From: Sorghum bicolor
Lineage: Eukaryota; Streptophyta; Magnoliopsida; Poales; Poaceae
NCBI RefSeq assembly: GCF_000003195.3
Contig: NC_012874.2
Coordinates: 5,177,001-5,241,000, forward strand
Direction of reading: 5' to 3'
DNA length: 64,000 bases
The notes below the pieces were generated by a model that saw only the letters and a list, made by a program, of their open reading frames with translations, searched no databases and had not been told where the DNA came from. The position numbers were made by a program, and so were the translations under genes. Of the stretch, positions 24,685 to 36,119 are shown in pieces; the first letter of the stretch is position 1, and the number at the start of each line of letters is the position of its first letter.

Positions 24685-25658
24685 TGAGCATGGGGACCTG
24701 AGTTGGAGTTCTATTGAACTAATTTTTTTCTCTCACAGGTCCCAAGCTCTTGCCTCCTAGGAGGTAGGAGCTCTTAGAGATCATATCCATTAACACTGTT
24801 ATATATTAATATTTAAAAGATAAAACAATTAGGCTATCTGTTCAGAATTTATCTTTTTGATATCCATTAACACTGTGATATATTAATATTTAATAAATAT
24901 ATTCAGAATGTTCTTTGATATATCATGGGAACATGATCAATATTTATACTATATGTTTCATAACTGGAATAGCTAAATAAGGCAACTATACTAATACACT
25001 AAAAATAAGACATGTGTTGTTTTCTACAGTGAAAAAAAAGAACATGACCACAAAGAGACTAGGTCTCCTTGGGTTCTCGAGACAAGAACAAAAGAATATC
25101 AGCTGTCAGCTTTTCCCTGCATCAATTACTTTCTGAGCCCTCAGCTTTATGACAACTATCAGTGAAAAACCTTGATTGCCATATTATTTTTAAATAGATA
25201 GTGACTGCGTTTTATAGTTCTATGAGTAATTAATCACAAGATATGTGAGGGTCCAGATATCGATGGTTGTTCAAGCAGACCGACTGGTGTCAGTTGAGTT
25301 AAATGTGCTTTTCCAGTAATTAAAACAGCCTTGGATACACCAGGAGAATCTGAAAGCATCTGCCTGCAGTTGGGCACCATCAGGTCAATGTTGTTCATAC
25401 CAGCACAGCCCACCAGCAGGATTCTGTGGACGGTATGGGACATACACCAAGAATGTGACATAGCTTCGTCAGACACCAAGAATGTGACAAAGCTTCGTCA
25501 GAATTTTAGGTTAACGAAGCTATGGATGCAAGGGGTCGAGGTGAGCTGCACATGTTGGTTTGCAACGCCTGAATACACTCCATGACTTAAAAAATGGAAG
25601 TCGACTTGTCGCATAGATGAAAGGTGTACAAAAACGGAGGATCTTGCCCCACGTTCAA

Positions 25659-25680
25659 TCCCAGTTGCCTCCTTTTCCCA
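25659..25680 (+). ncRNA. miR2118-like motif
   Basis: CCCAGTTGCCTCCTTTTCCC fits miR2118 at about 17 of 22 positions. It lies in a segment (about 25620-25820) duplicated at about 46460-46690, where the corresponding motif is at 46498. The stretch AAAAACGGAGGATCTTGCC just upstream (25630-25648) can pair by GGAGG, but the loop would be only about 10 nt. A proper precursor is not established. Confidence 0.4.
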
Positions 25681-26700
25681 TCTTTCATACAACTTTCTCT
25701 AGTGATTTTTCCCTGTCTTCCCCTATATGTACAAGTTCTGCTGTGCTCCGCATCTATTGTTTGGTGAGCCATGGCGACAAAATCACTATATATAGTACCA
25801 GATAGATGTCGGACTTATTAGGACGTGATTCTAGGTCCATCGGCAACAGGACCTTTTTGGCATACTAAATGCACAGTGCAACATTATGAATTATGAGTAG
25901 AGTTGTGCCTATAATCCTAGTAGACGAAGTACATTGCATGACTTGTATCTTGAGACGTGCTTGGACCATATCCGCTAATTATTAGCACTCAATTTTAATA
26001 ATGTACAAATGCAGAAAATTTTACTAACATCAAAGCAATTTTCTTTTTTAAATGATTGTTTCTTTTCTGGTTTTGGAATTATTTAATTGTTTTGCAAACT
26101 TTATAATCAATGTGTACGACTCATTTGAGGTATTACTCTGTACAGATTAATCTGGGAGTGATTTTGCAAGTAATACTCTGTAGCAGAATAGTTAATAACA
26201 AAAAAAAGCGACTACAAATTTCAAAAAAAAAATGACTTACTATTTTTTAAAAAAATATGTGACTACAATGACAATGTCTCCTTGGGGTTTTAACAGATCA
26301 GAATTGTTATACTTTCTTTTTGTGAAAGGGAATTGAAATACTTTGATGAGGTACTCAAAAGTTTGGTGAGTATCGAGTTCCACGTTTCTTCATCAGTACA
26401 CTGACCGACGTCATCTAAAAATACATCATTTTGATTAAGAGCAGGTCCAATCTGTGTGCAGTGTCATGAAGGCGCGCGGCGACGAAGATTCCCGGTCCCA
26501 AGGCAGCTATTGGTAGCCATGTGCATGCAGTTCAATGTTATTGTACTATGCCAGCTCCACGGTTCACCAGCAGCCGTCTAAAGACATATGCTCAGGGTAC
26601 TCTGCTGGATGAACTGGCAATGAGTGTCATACAGTGGCGATCCTCGGCTATTATGATCAACGCCGGCGTGATGCATGAATGCTATCACAGATCAACATAT

Positions 26701-27846
26701 GAAGTGGGCAACAAGATGCCAACTGCATGCCATTGCTGATTACCACATTACCACTAGTACAGACGCATACTATACAGGCGGCTGAAAACTCATTTCTACT
26801 AGCGTTTTTCAGCACCGCCATGCTGGAGGCCAGTAGAAATGGGACATTTCTACAGGCGGTAACTAAGAATCACCTATGGAAATGCATTTCTACAGGCGGT
26901 TCAGTTATGCCAACCGCCTGTAGAAATCTTTTTCCAGAAAATAGGAAATCGGTTTTTAAAAATAGGAAAAAAAAGATTTTAATACAGGGAAGGCCCATCG
27001 GCTAGTCGCGCTTTTTTTCGCGTACAATCGCGTGCTTCGCGGCCGGTGGAATTCGAACCTGCGACCTTGCCCTTGCGCGTAGCCTTCTCTACCACTCCAC
27101 CTATCACTCACTTGTGTTTATATTAGAGTTTAGTTCCCCACATATTATCTCAAACCGAGCATATATTGATTATTTGAGGCCCTAAATGGATTCCAATGGA
27201 AAAGTTGTCAACTACAAAGTTTCATAACTTTTTAAGATCTACAACTTTTATATTGGAAGTTTTTCCATCCGAGGTCATTTACAAAATTTGAATTTCAAAT
27301 TTAAGAAATTCAAATGTAGTTTTCGACGACAAGATGATGTCAAAATGAAAAAATTATCAACTACAAAGTTTCATAACTTTTCGAGATCTACAACTTTCAT
27401 TTTGACAGTTTTTTCAAATAAGGTCATTTGAAAAACTCAAAAAATTTAATTTCAAATTATTTCTACTGGCGGCTTTCTTAACAAACCGCCTGTAGAAATA
27501 TGATTTTTACAGGCGGTTTCTTAGGAGAACCGCCTGTAGAAATACATGATTTCTACAGGCGGTTTTGTTAAGAAAACCGCCTGTAGAAATATGATTTTTA
27601 GTGGCGGTTCCTTAGGACAACTGCCTGTAGAAATGCATGATTTCTACAGACGGTTCAGTTAGGAAAACCGCCTATGAAAATGCATCTTCACAGACGGTTC
27701 GTAGTTCTGACACCGCCCTTTTTACACCACAGGCGCGTGATAACTACAACCGCCTGTAGTATAAAAGAGGGCGTCGGCGTTGTACTCTTTTCTACTAGTG
27801 TACTTTTCCAGGCTAGGCACTAATTCCCTTTTGCCACCCATTCCTT
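26701..27846 (+). ncRNA. miR2118-like precursor interrupted by a CACTA insertion
   Basis: 27825-27846 contains CCCTTTTGCCACCCATTCCT, about 17 of 22 positions matching miR2118. A candidate 5' arm (GAAGTGGGCAACAAGATGCC, 26701-26720) could pair by TGGG/CCCA and CAA/TTG blocks. Between them sits the 1049-bp CACTA at 26752-27800. Removing it leaves about 100 nt of loop, a normal size for this family. The unit is a diverged duplicate of 47600-48110, where no such insertion is present. The interrupted copy is probably non-functional unless the transcript tolerates the insert. Confidence 0.45.
26752..27800. mobile_element. Non-autonomous CACTA transposon, 1049 bp, TSD TAC
   Basis: It starts CACTAGTACAGACGC, ends CTTTTCTACTAGTG, and is flanked by TAC on both sides. 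It has CACAGGCGGTT-type subterminal repeats and, in inverse orientation to the 20883 element, the shared interior block and a tRNA-like B-box segment (GGTGGAATTCGAACCTGCG, about 27045-27064). No ORF of interest. Confidence 0.93.
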
Positions 27847-28166
27847 GTCACCTAGAAAGATTTAGCTACCCACACTCCATCTCTTTTTCATACTCAATGC
27901 TAAACTTGGCCTGCAACGGCAAGATAAAAGAAGCACTATATATAGGCAATAACAATAATGAAGACTAGTAGTAAGAGGCCATCACAGACTAGTAGTAAAT
28001 TATGTCTACACCTGTCTCATACAGTCCTGAATTGCTTAACTTCATCAGACCATTTAATTTGTAAGAAAATGTATCTAAGTGGTGTCCTATTATGACATGG
28101 GCTATAACAACAGCCATCTTTAAATACCAAACAAAACTAAAATTTATCTCTGAATTTGATGCTTAG

Positions 28167-28314
28167 CTACTGTCGTGATTCAATTGAGATGTATAAGAGC
28201 CAAGCTTCTTATGTGCTGCTGCCCACCTGCTTTTGCACAAGAACTGAAGCTGAAACTGCTGCTGGAAGTCAATAAACAAAGGACCTCCCACGGTGCTCCT
28301 CTGAACTGTTTAAA
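28167..28314 (-). pseudogene. Possible captured last exon, product not recognised
   Basis: After an acceptor-like TTTGCTTGCAG, the minus strand reads RSTVGGPLFIDFQQQFQLQF, then LCKSRWAAAHKKLG and a TAG at 28167-28169. The acceptor and Gln-rich, codon-like composition suggest an exon, but I do not recognise the protein. Confidence 0.3.
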
Positions 28315-28887
28315 ACTGCAAGCAAAGAGAACATAGGATAGATAACTCATATGTGTGTAGTTTATTTGAGACATGAGAGCACTAGGTCACTCACCTAAAC
28401 AAAACAAAAATACAAAGAACAGATGACTCAAATTGATAGTTCTAGCATGATTTTCATTCTATCCAACTAGAGATTAGATATCATGAACTATTGAAAACTT
28501 CAAGCGAAGATATTATATTTCTGCCAGGAAAGAATTTCAGAAAAGTTTTCTGTTGTACAAGTTCTAATGTTATTAGGTGTTTCTACAGACATGGAATAAA
28601 CAGCACAACTAAACCCTAGATTATGGAATAAACTGTCACACCAATCTCACTGAGACAGAAACCTTCCTCAACCATGCAAGTTCCTCCAAAAAACAGTACT
28701 CACATACTAATTGTAGCAAAAATTGCAGGCTATAAATATTAGTGGTTCAAGAACCTCATTTCCTCCAAATAATAGAAGTTGGTATGCATGCATGGCGACG
28801 GGTGGGAAGAAGTGCACGACGGGGCTAGCGGGATAGAGGTACTCGAGCACTGGGCAAATAATGCGGTCTCCCTTGCTCGAACAGCCG

Positions 28888-29293
28888 TGTCGACGAAAGC
28901 TAGTCGGCAGTCTACCTCGGGGTATACCCACGGTAGTAGTTTATCGGTAGACGGTGCGCAAACTACGAACTCGATGGTGACGCAAGACACGGACAAGCTT
29001 TTTATCCAGGTTCGGCCGCCGCGTTGGCGTAATACCTACGTCCTGCGTCTGGTTGTATTGGATTGTGTTGAGAGATAATCTGTATGATTTGTCCTCTAGG
29101 GGACCCCTGCCCCTCCTTATATATCGTGAAGCGACAGAGTTACAAGCAAAGTATCCTATTTGGTACAATATCTTGTAGCCTTGCGGTGCACGCGACCAGT
29201 CGTGCGCCGCACGTCTTCATCTTGTGGGCCGAGCCACCTCTGACGGTGCGGCCCATATAGGCCCATGAGGGTATAGGGGTTTATACCCCCACA
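28888..29293 (-). repeat. 3' LTR
   Basis: Differs from 31089-31495 at only a handful of positions (for example GTGACGCAAG against GTGACCCAAG, and one indel in the CACGCGACC / CACGCCGACC stretch). Read on the minus strand, a weak purine tract (GCTCGGAGACTAGC) immediately precedes TGTGGGGG. Confidence 0.92.
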
Positions 29294-29699
29294 GCTAGTC
29301 TCCGAGCACCATGTATTGTGATGTAACACGCCGTCTTGAGCTTCTTCGATTAGTGAGGCTTGACGTCTTCAATAAGCAGGAAAGTCGCCCAAACAGTTGC
29401 AACGGTATTTTGACCAACTCAAAAGACAGTTGATCAACATTGACATCGAAGAAGCAGGTTGTTCGAAGAATGCATGGTGCTCTTAATCAAAAAAGATTTC
29501 TTTCCTGGTGAAGTGTGCCCACTTTACTTTTCTGAAAAGTATAGTCTTTCAAAAAGCAAGCATATTCACCGCAAGGTGAAGTGTGCCCACTTAGTCCCCG
29601 AGCCTGGTAGTAGGTGACGTAGGCACGTGGTGCCAGGGTCAAAAGAAAAGTCCTCAAAGAAATTTTGAAACTGAGATGCATCGCCAGATGCATCGTACC

Positions 29700-30205
29700 G
29701 ATGTAGTCCCCGAGCTTGCTGGAAGGCGAAGTATGAGCCTTGTAGCAAGGTCTAAAAAATTGAATTTACCAGTCCCCGAGCATATCATGCTCGTATGCAA
29801 TTGAATAGACTAATCGACCAGTCCCCGAGCATATAACGCTCGGTGGTCGGTACAGTCCCCGAATTCTCAAATTGGTGGGCTTGTCGACCAGTCCCCGAGC
29901 GTATAGTGCTCGGTGGTCGGTGCAGTCCCCAAGCTCTTAAATTGGTGAGCTGGTCGACCAGTCCTCGAGCGTATAGTGCTCGGTGGTCGGCACAGTCCCC
30001 GAGCACGGCGTAGGGACCGGTGGACAAGTCCCCGAGCGTGGTTGGGAACGTAAACGTGCTCGGTGGTCGGCACAGTCTTCGAGCATAGCATAGAGAGTAG
30101 TCGACAAGTCCCCGAGCGTGGTTGGGAACGTAAACGTGCTCGGTGGTCGGAGCAGTCCCCGGGCACAGCGTAGGGAATAGTCGACGAGTCCCCGAGCGTA
30201 GCTTG
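29700..30205 (-). repeat. Internal tandem repeat of the LTR retrotransposon
   Basis: Six or more diverged copies of a 60-80-bp unit built around CAGTCCCCGAGCGTATAGTG, then GCTCGGTGGTCGG. The unit resembles text just inside the 3' LTR (TCCGAGCACC). ORFs that cross it are repeat artefacts. Confidence 0.85.
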
Positions 30206-31088
30206 TCGACTGGGCCAAACTCCTGAAAAATAAATATAGATAAAATTGGTAGTACATGATGTATAAATAAACTCTAGATAAAAAATCAGCACTGAGATAA
30301 GTTTTAGATTTTTTATTATAAAATTAGCACGAGTAGTTAATTCATCCTAGAGCTTGTACCAGCTCTGGTCTAGCCAACAATCAGCATGAGGTGCGGAACC
30401 TAGGCACGCGTAGGATTGTCAGCCACGTCAGAGAGCTACTGCCGACCACCCGGAACGCAGAGGGCGGATCTCGTGCACGTGTAGGGAGGAGTCGGAGACA
30501 GTACCGGCTCTGGAAAGCTCGTGTAGGAGAAAAAACTAGTCGGCTAAAAAAGTTGTTTTGAAGAATAATAATATTAAAAATATTATGCCAAAAATAAATA
30601 AGATATTAGAAGTGTACTTATCTTTGGATGAAAGTCTAGTCGGTGACGACAAAATTGTCTGGCCCTCGAGCTTTTGGACTTGTTATCGTGACGGTGGTCG
30701 CGGTTGTCGTAGCGCCGTTCTTCGCGGCGATTATTATTGCGACTCGTGGTCAGAGCAAGTAGGCCAAACAACTTGGTTGATAGGCTGAGCAGGTCGGTGT
30801 CGTTGATCTGCCTCCCTTTGTAGCAGAGAAGCGGCGACGCGTTGTCGGCGTGGTCGGAGACGCTGCTGGTGTGGTCGAAACCGTAGCCAGCGTGGTTGGA
30901 GCCGCAGCCGACGTCGGTGAAGAAGTGATCGGCACAGATCGGATCTACGCCTCCTCTGCGGTCATGGCGGTGAAGCTGTTGAAGCCGACGACGAACGTGA
31001 AGCCGCCCGCCATGACCGCGAAGTCGGGGATGATGGCCATCTTGTTCGTCGAGAGAGCTGTACGCACAGCCCCTACCTGGCGCGCCAC

Positions 31089-31495
31089 TGTCGACGAAAG
31101 CTAGTCGGCAGTCTACCTCGGGGTATACCCACGGTAGTAGTTTATCGGTAGACGGTGCGCAAACTACGAACTCGATGGTGACCCAAGACACGGACAAGCT
31201 TTTTATCCAGGTTCGGCCGCCGCGTTGGCGTAATACCTACGTCCTGCGTCTGGTTGTATTGGATTGTGTTGAGAGATAATCTGTATGATTTGTCCTCTAG
31301 GGGACCCCTGCCCCTCCTTATATATCCTGAAGGGACAGAGTTACAAGCAAAGTATCCTATTTGGTACAATATCTTGTAGCCTTGCGGTGCACGCCGACCA
31401 GTCGTGCGCCGCACGTCTTCATCTTGTGGGCCGAGCCACCTCTGACGGTGCGGCCCATATAGGCCCACGAGGGTATAGGGGTTTATACCCCCACA
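31089..31495 (-). repeat. 5' LTR with adjacent primer-binding site
   Basis: Second copy of the LTR. The primer-binding site lies one base inside it at 31070-31087. The LTR contains a TATA-like stretch (CTTATATATCC, 31317-31327) that could belong to its promoter region on the opposite strand. Confidence 0.92.
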
Positions 31496-31680
31496 AGCCG
31501 TGGGGATCTGGCCCCTCTTGCATGAGCGGCCATGGATCTGGCCTCCGTTGCACAAGCTCGACGCCACAACTTGGTAGAGGGTGAAGGACACCAACGGATA
31601 AGACTGGACGGGGTGGTGGCCACGGACAAGACGGGGCGAATATAAGTTATTGAGTTTACAAGGTTAAATGACAGAATTAC

Positions 31681-31773
31681 CTTTGGTGTTATTGGTATGT
31701 CACTCAGTGCCGAATTCGTCTGAAAGCCAAGCCGAAGAAATCCTATTCCCATTTCCTCTCCAACTGCTTTGAG
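31681..31773 (-). pseudogene. Captured glutamate-cysteine ligase exon
   Basis: A 93-nt exon flanked by an acceptor (TTCTTGCAG) and donor (GTAATTCT) reads [18 protein letters not shown], then [13 protein letters not shown]. Plant glutamate-cysteine ligase, the first enzyme of glutathione synthesis in plastids, has [20 protein letters not shown], then a DIPxMPK stretch, bounded by introns in the same way. Substitutions at conserved sites (FQPKW is FQTNS here) and the absence of neighbouring exons mark it as a fragment. It lies in the region interpreted as a gene-capturing transposon. Confidence 0.75.
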
Positions 31774-32685
31774 CTGCAAGAACAGGCAAACGACATTGAG
31801 GTGATACCCTAATTGCACTGAAATGCAGTCTTGCAGAAACAATACAATGTGGCACCATGCATTTTTGAACATTTTTCCAATGAGACCCTAGTAAGTGTGT
31901 CAAAAAAAAACTACAAAATAAACTCTAATAAGATGCTAGAGTTAAATGTATAGTTCTCAATAGAATTACCAATGCTAAGCAGGTAGGGGTGTCAGTTAAC
32001 ATTTGGTAAAGGACAGTAATGTGTCGACTTCAAAACCAAACTTTTCATGCTCTGTGCCAATTCTGTAAAGGACAGATGTTTACTTTGGGATAGACTGAAT
32101 AGCCAACTGATTTTTTAAAATAAAATAAGAAAATACAGGGACAGCTTGAATAAATCAATAATTACCAGAATGTTGATGCTAGCTCAAATAACTTGAACAC
32201 AGTTACAAGATATAATGGTTACCAAGTAATCATCACAAAATAATAAGAATAAAAGATAAGGGAGTTGACTTCAAAAAACAATTGAAGAATGGAGTGAAAG
32301 GACGGATATCAATTAATGATGAGCAGATGCCCACTATTCCCAGTTTAGACATAGATCAAAAGGTTCTTTTGACTAGTATAACTTTCACTTTAACAAAATA
32401 GCAAGCATCAGTTTGGTACTCTGTAAACTATAGCAGCAAGTAATTAACCATAGGATTACTCTATCTACTACCAACATATATATGCATTAGAAAGACACTG
32501 AGCACCTTGGTCTGCAGATTGCATCCGAAAGACAGAGTAGCATGACATGTCTGCTTAATATTGTTTTAGTGCTACTGCTAATTATAGCCTGCCTTCAAAA
32601 CTGCTAGACTAAACTAACCACAGTTATAAAAGGCATTCATAGGATTTGAATTGTGTATCTAACATGACCAAAAAGACAGTCATAC

Positions 32686-32922
32686 CTGCCTCTCACCAGG
32701 CACAGGCACAGGCGGAGGTTGAAGAGGTGACGGAGCTTGTGACGTGAACACCTGCCTGGACGGCCGCTCCACCACCCCTGTGGGGGATGCCTCCGTGGAC
32801 GAGCAGGTTTCCGACGACTCCGTCTCTGCCGTTCGCAGCCATGCATAGGTGAGCGAGTGGCTTGTCACAATCCTTGCGACTCCACCTTGTGCATGGCCCC
32901 TTGATCCGACCACGGCCGCCAT
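32686..32922 (-). pseudogene. First-exon-like GC-rich ORF with splice donor, product not recognised
   Basis: From the ATG at 32920-32922 the frame reads MAAVVGSRGHAQGGVARIVT and ends ...PVPVPGERQ at a donor (CAGGTATGAC). It is rich in Ser, Ala and Pro and could be a plastid transit peptide. Its downstream neighbour on this strand is the glutamate-cysteine ligase exon, so it may be that gene's first exon or a different captured exon. I cannot decide from memory. Confidence 0.35.
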
Positions 32923-33451
32923 GGATCTAAACCGAGGCAAGGAGGGCATTGGCTCCGGCTAGATCTAAAGGAGGGTGGCCCAAACCCTAACGAAGCCATC
33001 GTCGATGCAGAGTTGCAAGCGACACGAGTGGCGTCAAAACGTGGAGCGCACCGGCAGCGACCAGGGGACAACGATGCGGAGCTATGGAGAATAATGATTA
33101 TATTGTGAGAGAGAGCAGAGGAGCCGAGGGGCTGGAGGACAAGAGACGCGAAGTCGCCGAGAGACTGAGGGGGGTGATGGGCTGGATTCCGGACTTGAGT
33201 CATCCATCAACTGGAATCGATTATTTTTTTGGGTCCGTTCTGACGGCTCCCATTACGGGTCATAGGATAGCTTAGTTCTTTGAGAGACAAGTCATGGACG
33301 TTATATTAGAGACTCATACTCTAGAACCATGTCACACTAAAAGACATCAGTGACATGTTTTAATCGGACGAGTCACTAATTTAGTATGGATGACACATTT
33401 TACTTTCTAGTCACTAAGTTAGGTGTCTCTTTTGTATTATTTGGCATAGTG

Positions 33452-34974
33452 TTTAAAACTCGGGGATCCTTGAAACTAATGAAATTTAACAGCTGAAAGA
33501 AACCCTCTTGTATACTCCAAAATGAGGAATAGTTTTGTTTTATATGACGCGACACTGCCATGTCCTTACATATTTTCATCAGGTTTGCTGATTACAAGTT
33601 AATTTTAACTTCTCACCACGAAGTAAGCACATTATAATGTGTTTACTGATGCATCTGTGAAAACATCTACACACAAACAATGACTGTAGCTAAGTATGAA
33701 ACAGTAGAACAAGTAAGCAATGCTGGCCCTCCACTGCCGTTGAGACAACTATAGCAGTAGTACAACACCAAAAAGTTAATTGACGAAACTAACACTGAAT
33801 CTGAAATTAGTTTTCGAAGAAACAACTATGGCATAGAGTACAGAAATTACATGTAATTTCTCTTGTACAAGATCTCAAACGAGTTAGCATGGTAATACAA
33901 GATCAACATATTTATTTGGCGCTTACATAATAATGCTACCAAGTTTTTGTCACCAAGTATGTTTATGGCCATCTTCGATCCCATCCTCAACATCCATGTC
34001 CTGGACGAGTACCAGGTCCCATGCCCAATCGTAGAGAAGCAGGACAGGCAGTGAAGGAACAGTGTGGACGGGCACCACAATACTCAATACTGGGACGACC
34101 AGGAGGCATGTGGCTGCCCACAAACGAGACAGTACCATGCCCACAAGCGGATGAAGCTTCCCACCATGCTCTCTGGACCTTGACCTCGGCACCACCAAGC
34201 AGGGGCGAATGTAGCCAGGTTACCTTTTTTTTATTGGAACAGCAAGGGAGGCCCCTACCTTATTTTTTTATTTCAATAGAATAAAAGAATCAGTACAAGG
34301 GTAGGAATTACAAGGCACCAAGCCCAAAAGGAAAAAAAGAAGAAGGAAAAAACTAATCTAGAGCCAGGTTACTCATCGGGGTCAGCATGAAAGAAGCTAC
34401 CGCGATATGATGTTTTATTGAGAATTTTGACAGAACTAGTCTAATATACAGAGGATTAGCTAAAAGTTATCGGGGTCGGTTGACCCCTAGATCTGCCCCT
34501 GGCACCATGTTGAAGAACGAGACAGTGCCATCCTCGACCTCGGCACCGCCCATGATGTTGCGCTGAGAAAAAGACTTTAATTTGTTGTCAACCCCAAATT
34601 AGTAATAATAAGATATTCGATCATTGGTCAAACATAGTATCCATTGTTTTTCGCCAAATGCATTGTGAAATTTTGATAGTCATAGTATCCATGCTTCGTT
34701 CATCAACCATGTATCCCATATATCTTGGATGAGCTCATAACATACTTATCCAGATAGATGTTTCCTCAAGCAGATTGGCTAGTATCCATTAAAGAACATA
34801 TGATCCTGTATGGTCTCATCGCATAATTGGTGTCCACTCACCTTCCTGATCTGCTTTGGACTTCTGAGAGCGCGGATGGGAATAGCAGAAGAGAATCATC
34901 AATGAAGCTGGGCAGCGAGCACTCCCTGTGCTGCTTTCCACAGTCAGGGCTCACAGAGAAGATAAAAGGGACTG
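33452..34974. other. Array spacer
   Basis: Its start (GAAATTTAACAGCTGAAAGAAA near 33480) aligns with 41115-41150, marking the beginning of a unit shared with the 41-kb copy. 34200-34500 looks like inserted retroelement debris (GTTGACCCCTAGATCTGCCCC). No gene recognised. Confidence 0.5.
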
Positions 34975-35105
34975 AAATGAGCAGCAGGATGCCAACTTGG
35001 TGCTGCCGATTCTACAAGTAAGGTCCAAGGATGCCATTATGTGGAGGTGCGCCAACTGTGGTTAGTGTTAGGTGCATGCTGATTCCTTGTTGCCTCCTAT
35101 TTCTA
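34975..35105 (+). ncRNA. MIR2118: miR2118-like precursor
   Basis: The mature-like 3' arm at 35084-35105 (CCTTGTTGCCTCCTATTTCT) matches miR2118 at about 18 of 22 positions. A candidate 5' arm, AAATGAGCAGCAGGATGCC (34975-34993), can pair by AAAT, CA and AGGAT with ATTT, TG and TCCTT; the loop is about 90 nt. An alternative nearer arm is GTGGAGGTGCGCCAAC (35041-35056), pairing by GGAGG and AAC. The unit is a diverged duplicate of 41469-41568. A conserved TATTATATATAACAT follows about 100 nt downstream. Confidence 0.6.
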
Positions 35106-35874
35106 TGTTACAACGAAAGCTTTGCCTAGCCATTCCATCACTTCTCATATTCATGCTAAGATATTATATTCTTCTACTTTCTCCTGGGCAATGGAGAGAA
35201 AGAAGTATTATATATAACATCTAGGACTGATTCAGTACTCCTGTAAGTGTAGTAAATATAACGTAGCATACTAGACTTTGGCCTATAGTTACATGGTCAC
35301 CAAACTACTGTTCGTCATTAAGTTATTGTGGAGCCTATTATGGTTAAACAACACTGTGTGCAGTAGTGAATATAATGTGGTAGTAAACATATGCAAGTCC
35401 CTGTAACAAAAAGATGCAGTAGTACAGTAATTCAGTTTGTGAAGCAGGTCAATGAAAGCAATGCATAGACATGCATGTGGTGTACTGTGACATTCACGGT
35501 TAATTAGGTGAGGCACTGGCTAACTGACTTAGAAGCTAGTATATATGATGAGGTTGAGAATCAGGACAGACACGTGAATATAATACTGAAACCCTGCTTA
35601 GTATTTGTCGTCAACCTCATTCACTCCCGGCCGTGACGACATCTGTGCTTTGTTAACTGCATCCATTAGGTTGGCTTTAGTTTTTTCTTAGTTACGAAAT
35701 AAGAAAAGCTCCAACATTCAACTAAATGGGCAGAGTGTCACTTAATTCTTCATATATTTAATTTATGGCTTTGTGCTGCTCTGTCTATCAACACATAACT
35801 TCCTTTCCGGCTGTCAATTGATTAGGGGTGGTAGAAACAGATGCATGCATGTTCCTGGGTGAACGAGGTGCCAT

Positions 35875-35896
35875 TGGGTATGATGGGCACCAGAAA
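35875..35896 (+). ncRNA. miR2118*-like 5' arm
   Basis: The reverse complement (containing CTGGTGCCCATCATACCC) fits miR2118 at about 16 of 22 positions. It follows a GGTGCCATTGGG block and an upstream promoter-like region shared with the 20759 and 51698 copies. No good 3' arm lies within 200 nt (GGTATTTGCAGGGTG near 35971 is at the expected place but is badly decayed). Confidence 0.38.
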
Positions 35897-36119
35897 GACC
35901 TAGCTTGGGAGCTACACACGTTCCAGTTGGAGGATACAGCAGTTTATGATCAGTTGACAGGATGGATTGGTATTTGCAGGGTGTGCACTGTGGCATCTAT
36001 CACTACTGGAAAGCAAAATGTTCCAGTTGGTTTGTCTTTAGCCCACAGCAAAATGATGAATTGTTCTGTCAGGTCCTTGCCACCGAAAGGGAAATTCCAA
36101 AATCGACCGTGTAGATGAA

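Larger units (their letters stand above)
28888..31495 (-). mobile_element. Short non-autonomous LTR retrotransposon, TSD AGCCG
   Basis: Two nearly identical LTRs of about 406 bp (28888-29293, 31089-31495), each bounded by TG...CA in both orientations, are flanked by the 5-bp duplication AGCCG (28883-28887, 31496-31500). On the minus strand the 5' LTR is the right-hand one, because the primer-binding site TGGCGCGCCAGGTAGGGG (31070-31087) adjoins it. This PBS form is common in grass Ty3/gypsy elements. Only about 1.8 kb lies between the LTRs, with no gag-pol. It contains a tandem-repeat tract and small ORF remnants. High LTR identity implies recent insertion. Confidence 0.93.
27965..33451. mobile_element. 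Gene-capturing (Pack-type) CACTA-like element, left end unresolved
   Basis: Alignment with the sister unit at 48085 breaks near 27965, and unit-like sequence resumes after 33451. The right end reads TATTTGGCATAGTG, with repeated AGTCACTAA / TTAGTGAC-like subterminal motifs in 33330-33430. Inside are minus-strand, intron-flanked exon pieces from host genes (31681-31773, 32686-32922, and a possible last exon ending at 28167) and a nested LTR retrotransposon. I found no matching CACTA left terminus. The boundary, and even the class, are inferred. Confidence 0.45.

Noticed and set aside
24755..24776. TTGCCTCCTAGGAGGTAGGA as a miR2118 mature arm
   Set aside because: Contains the GCCTCC core but is a self-complementary CCTCCTAGGAGG palindrome, repeated at about 48447; the remaining positions do not fit.
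29785..30292. 141- and 106-residue minus-strand ORFs
   Set aside because: They are translations of the internal tandem repeat of the LTR retrotransposon.
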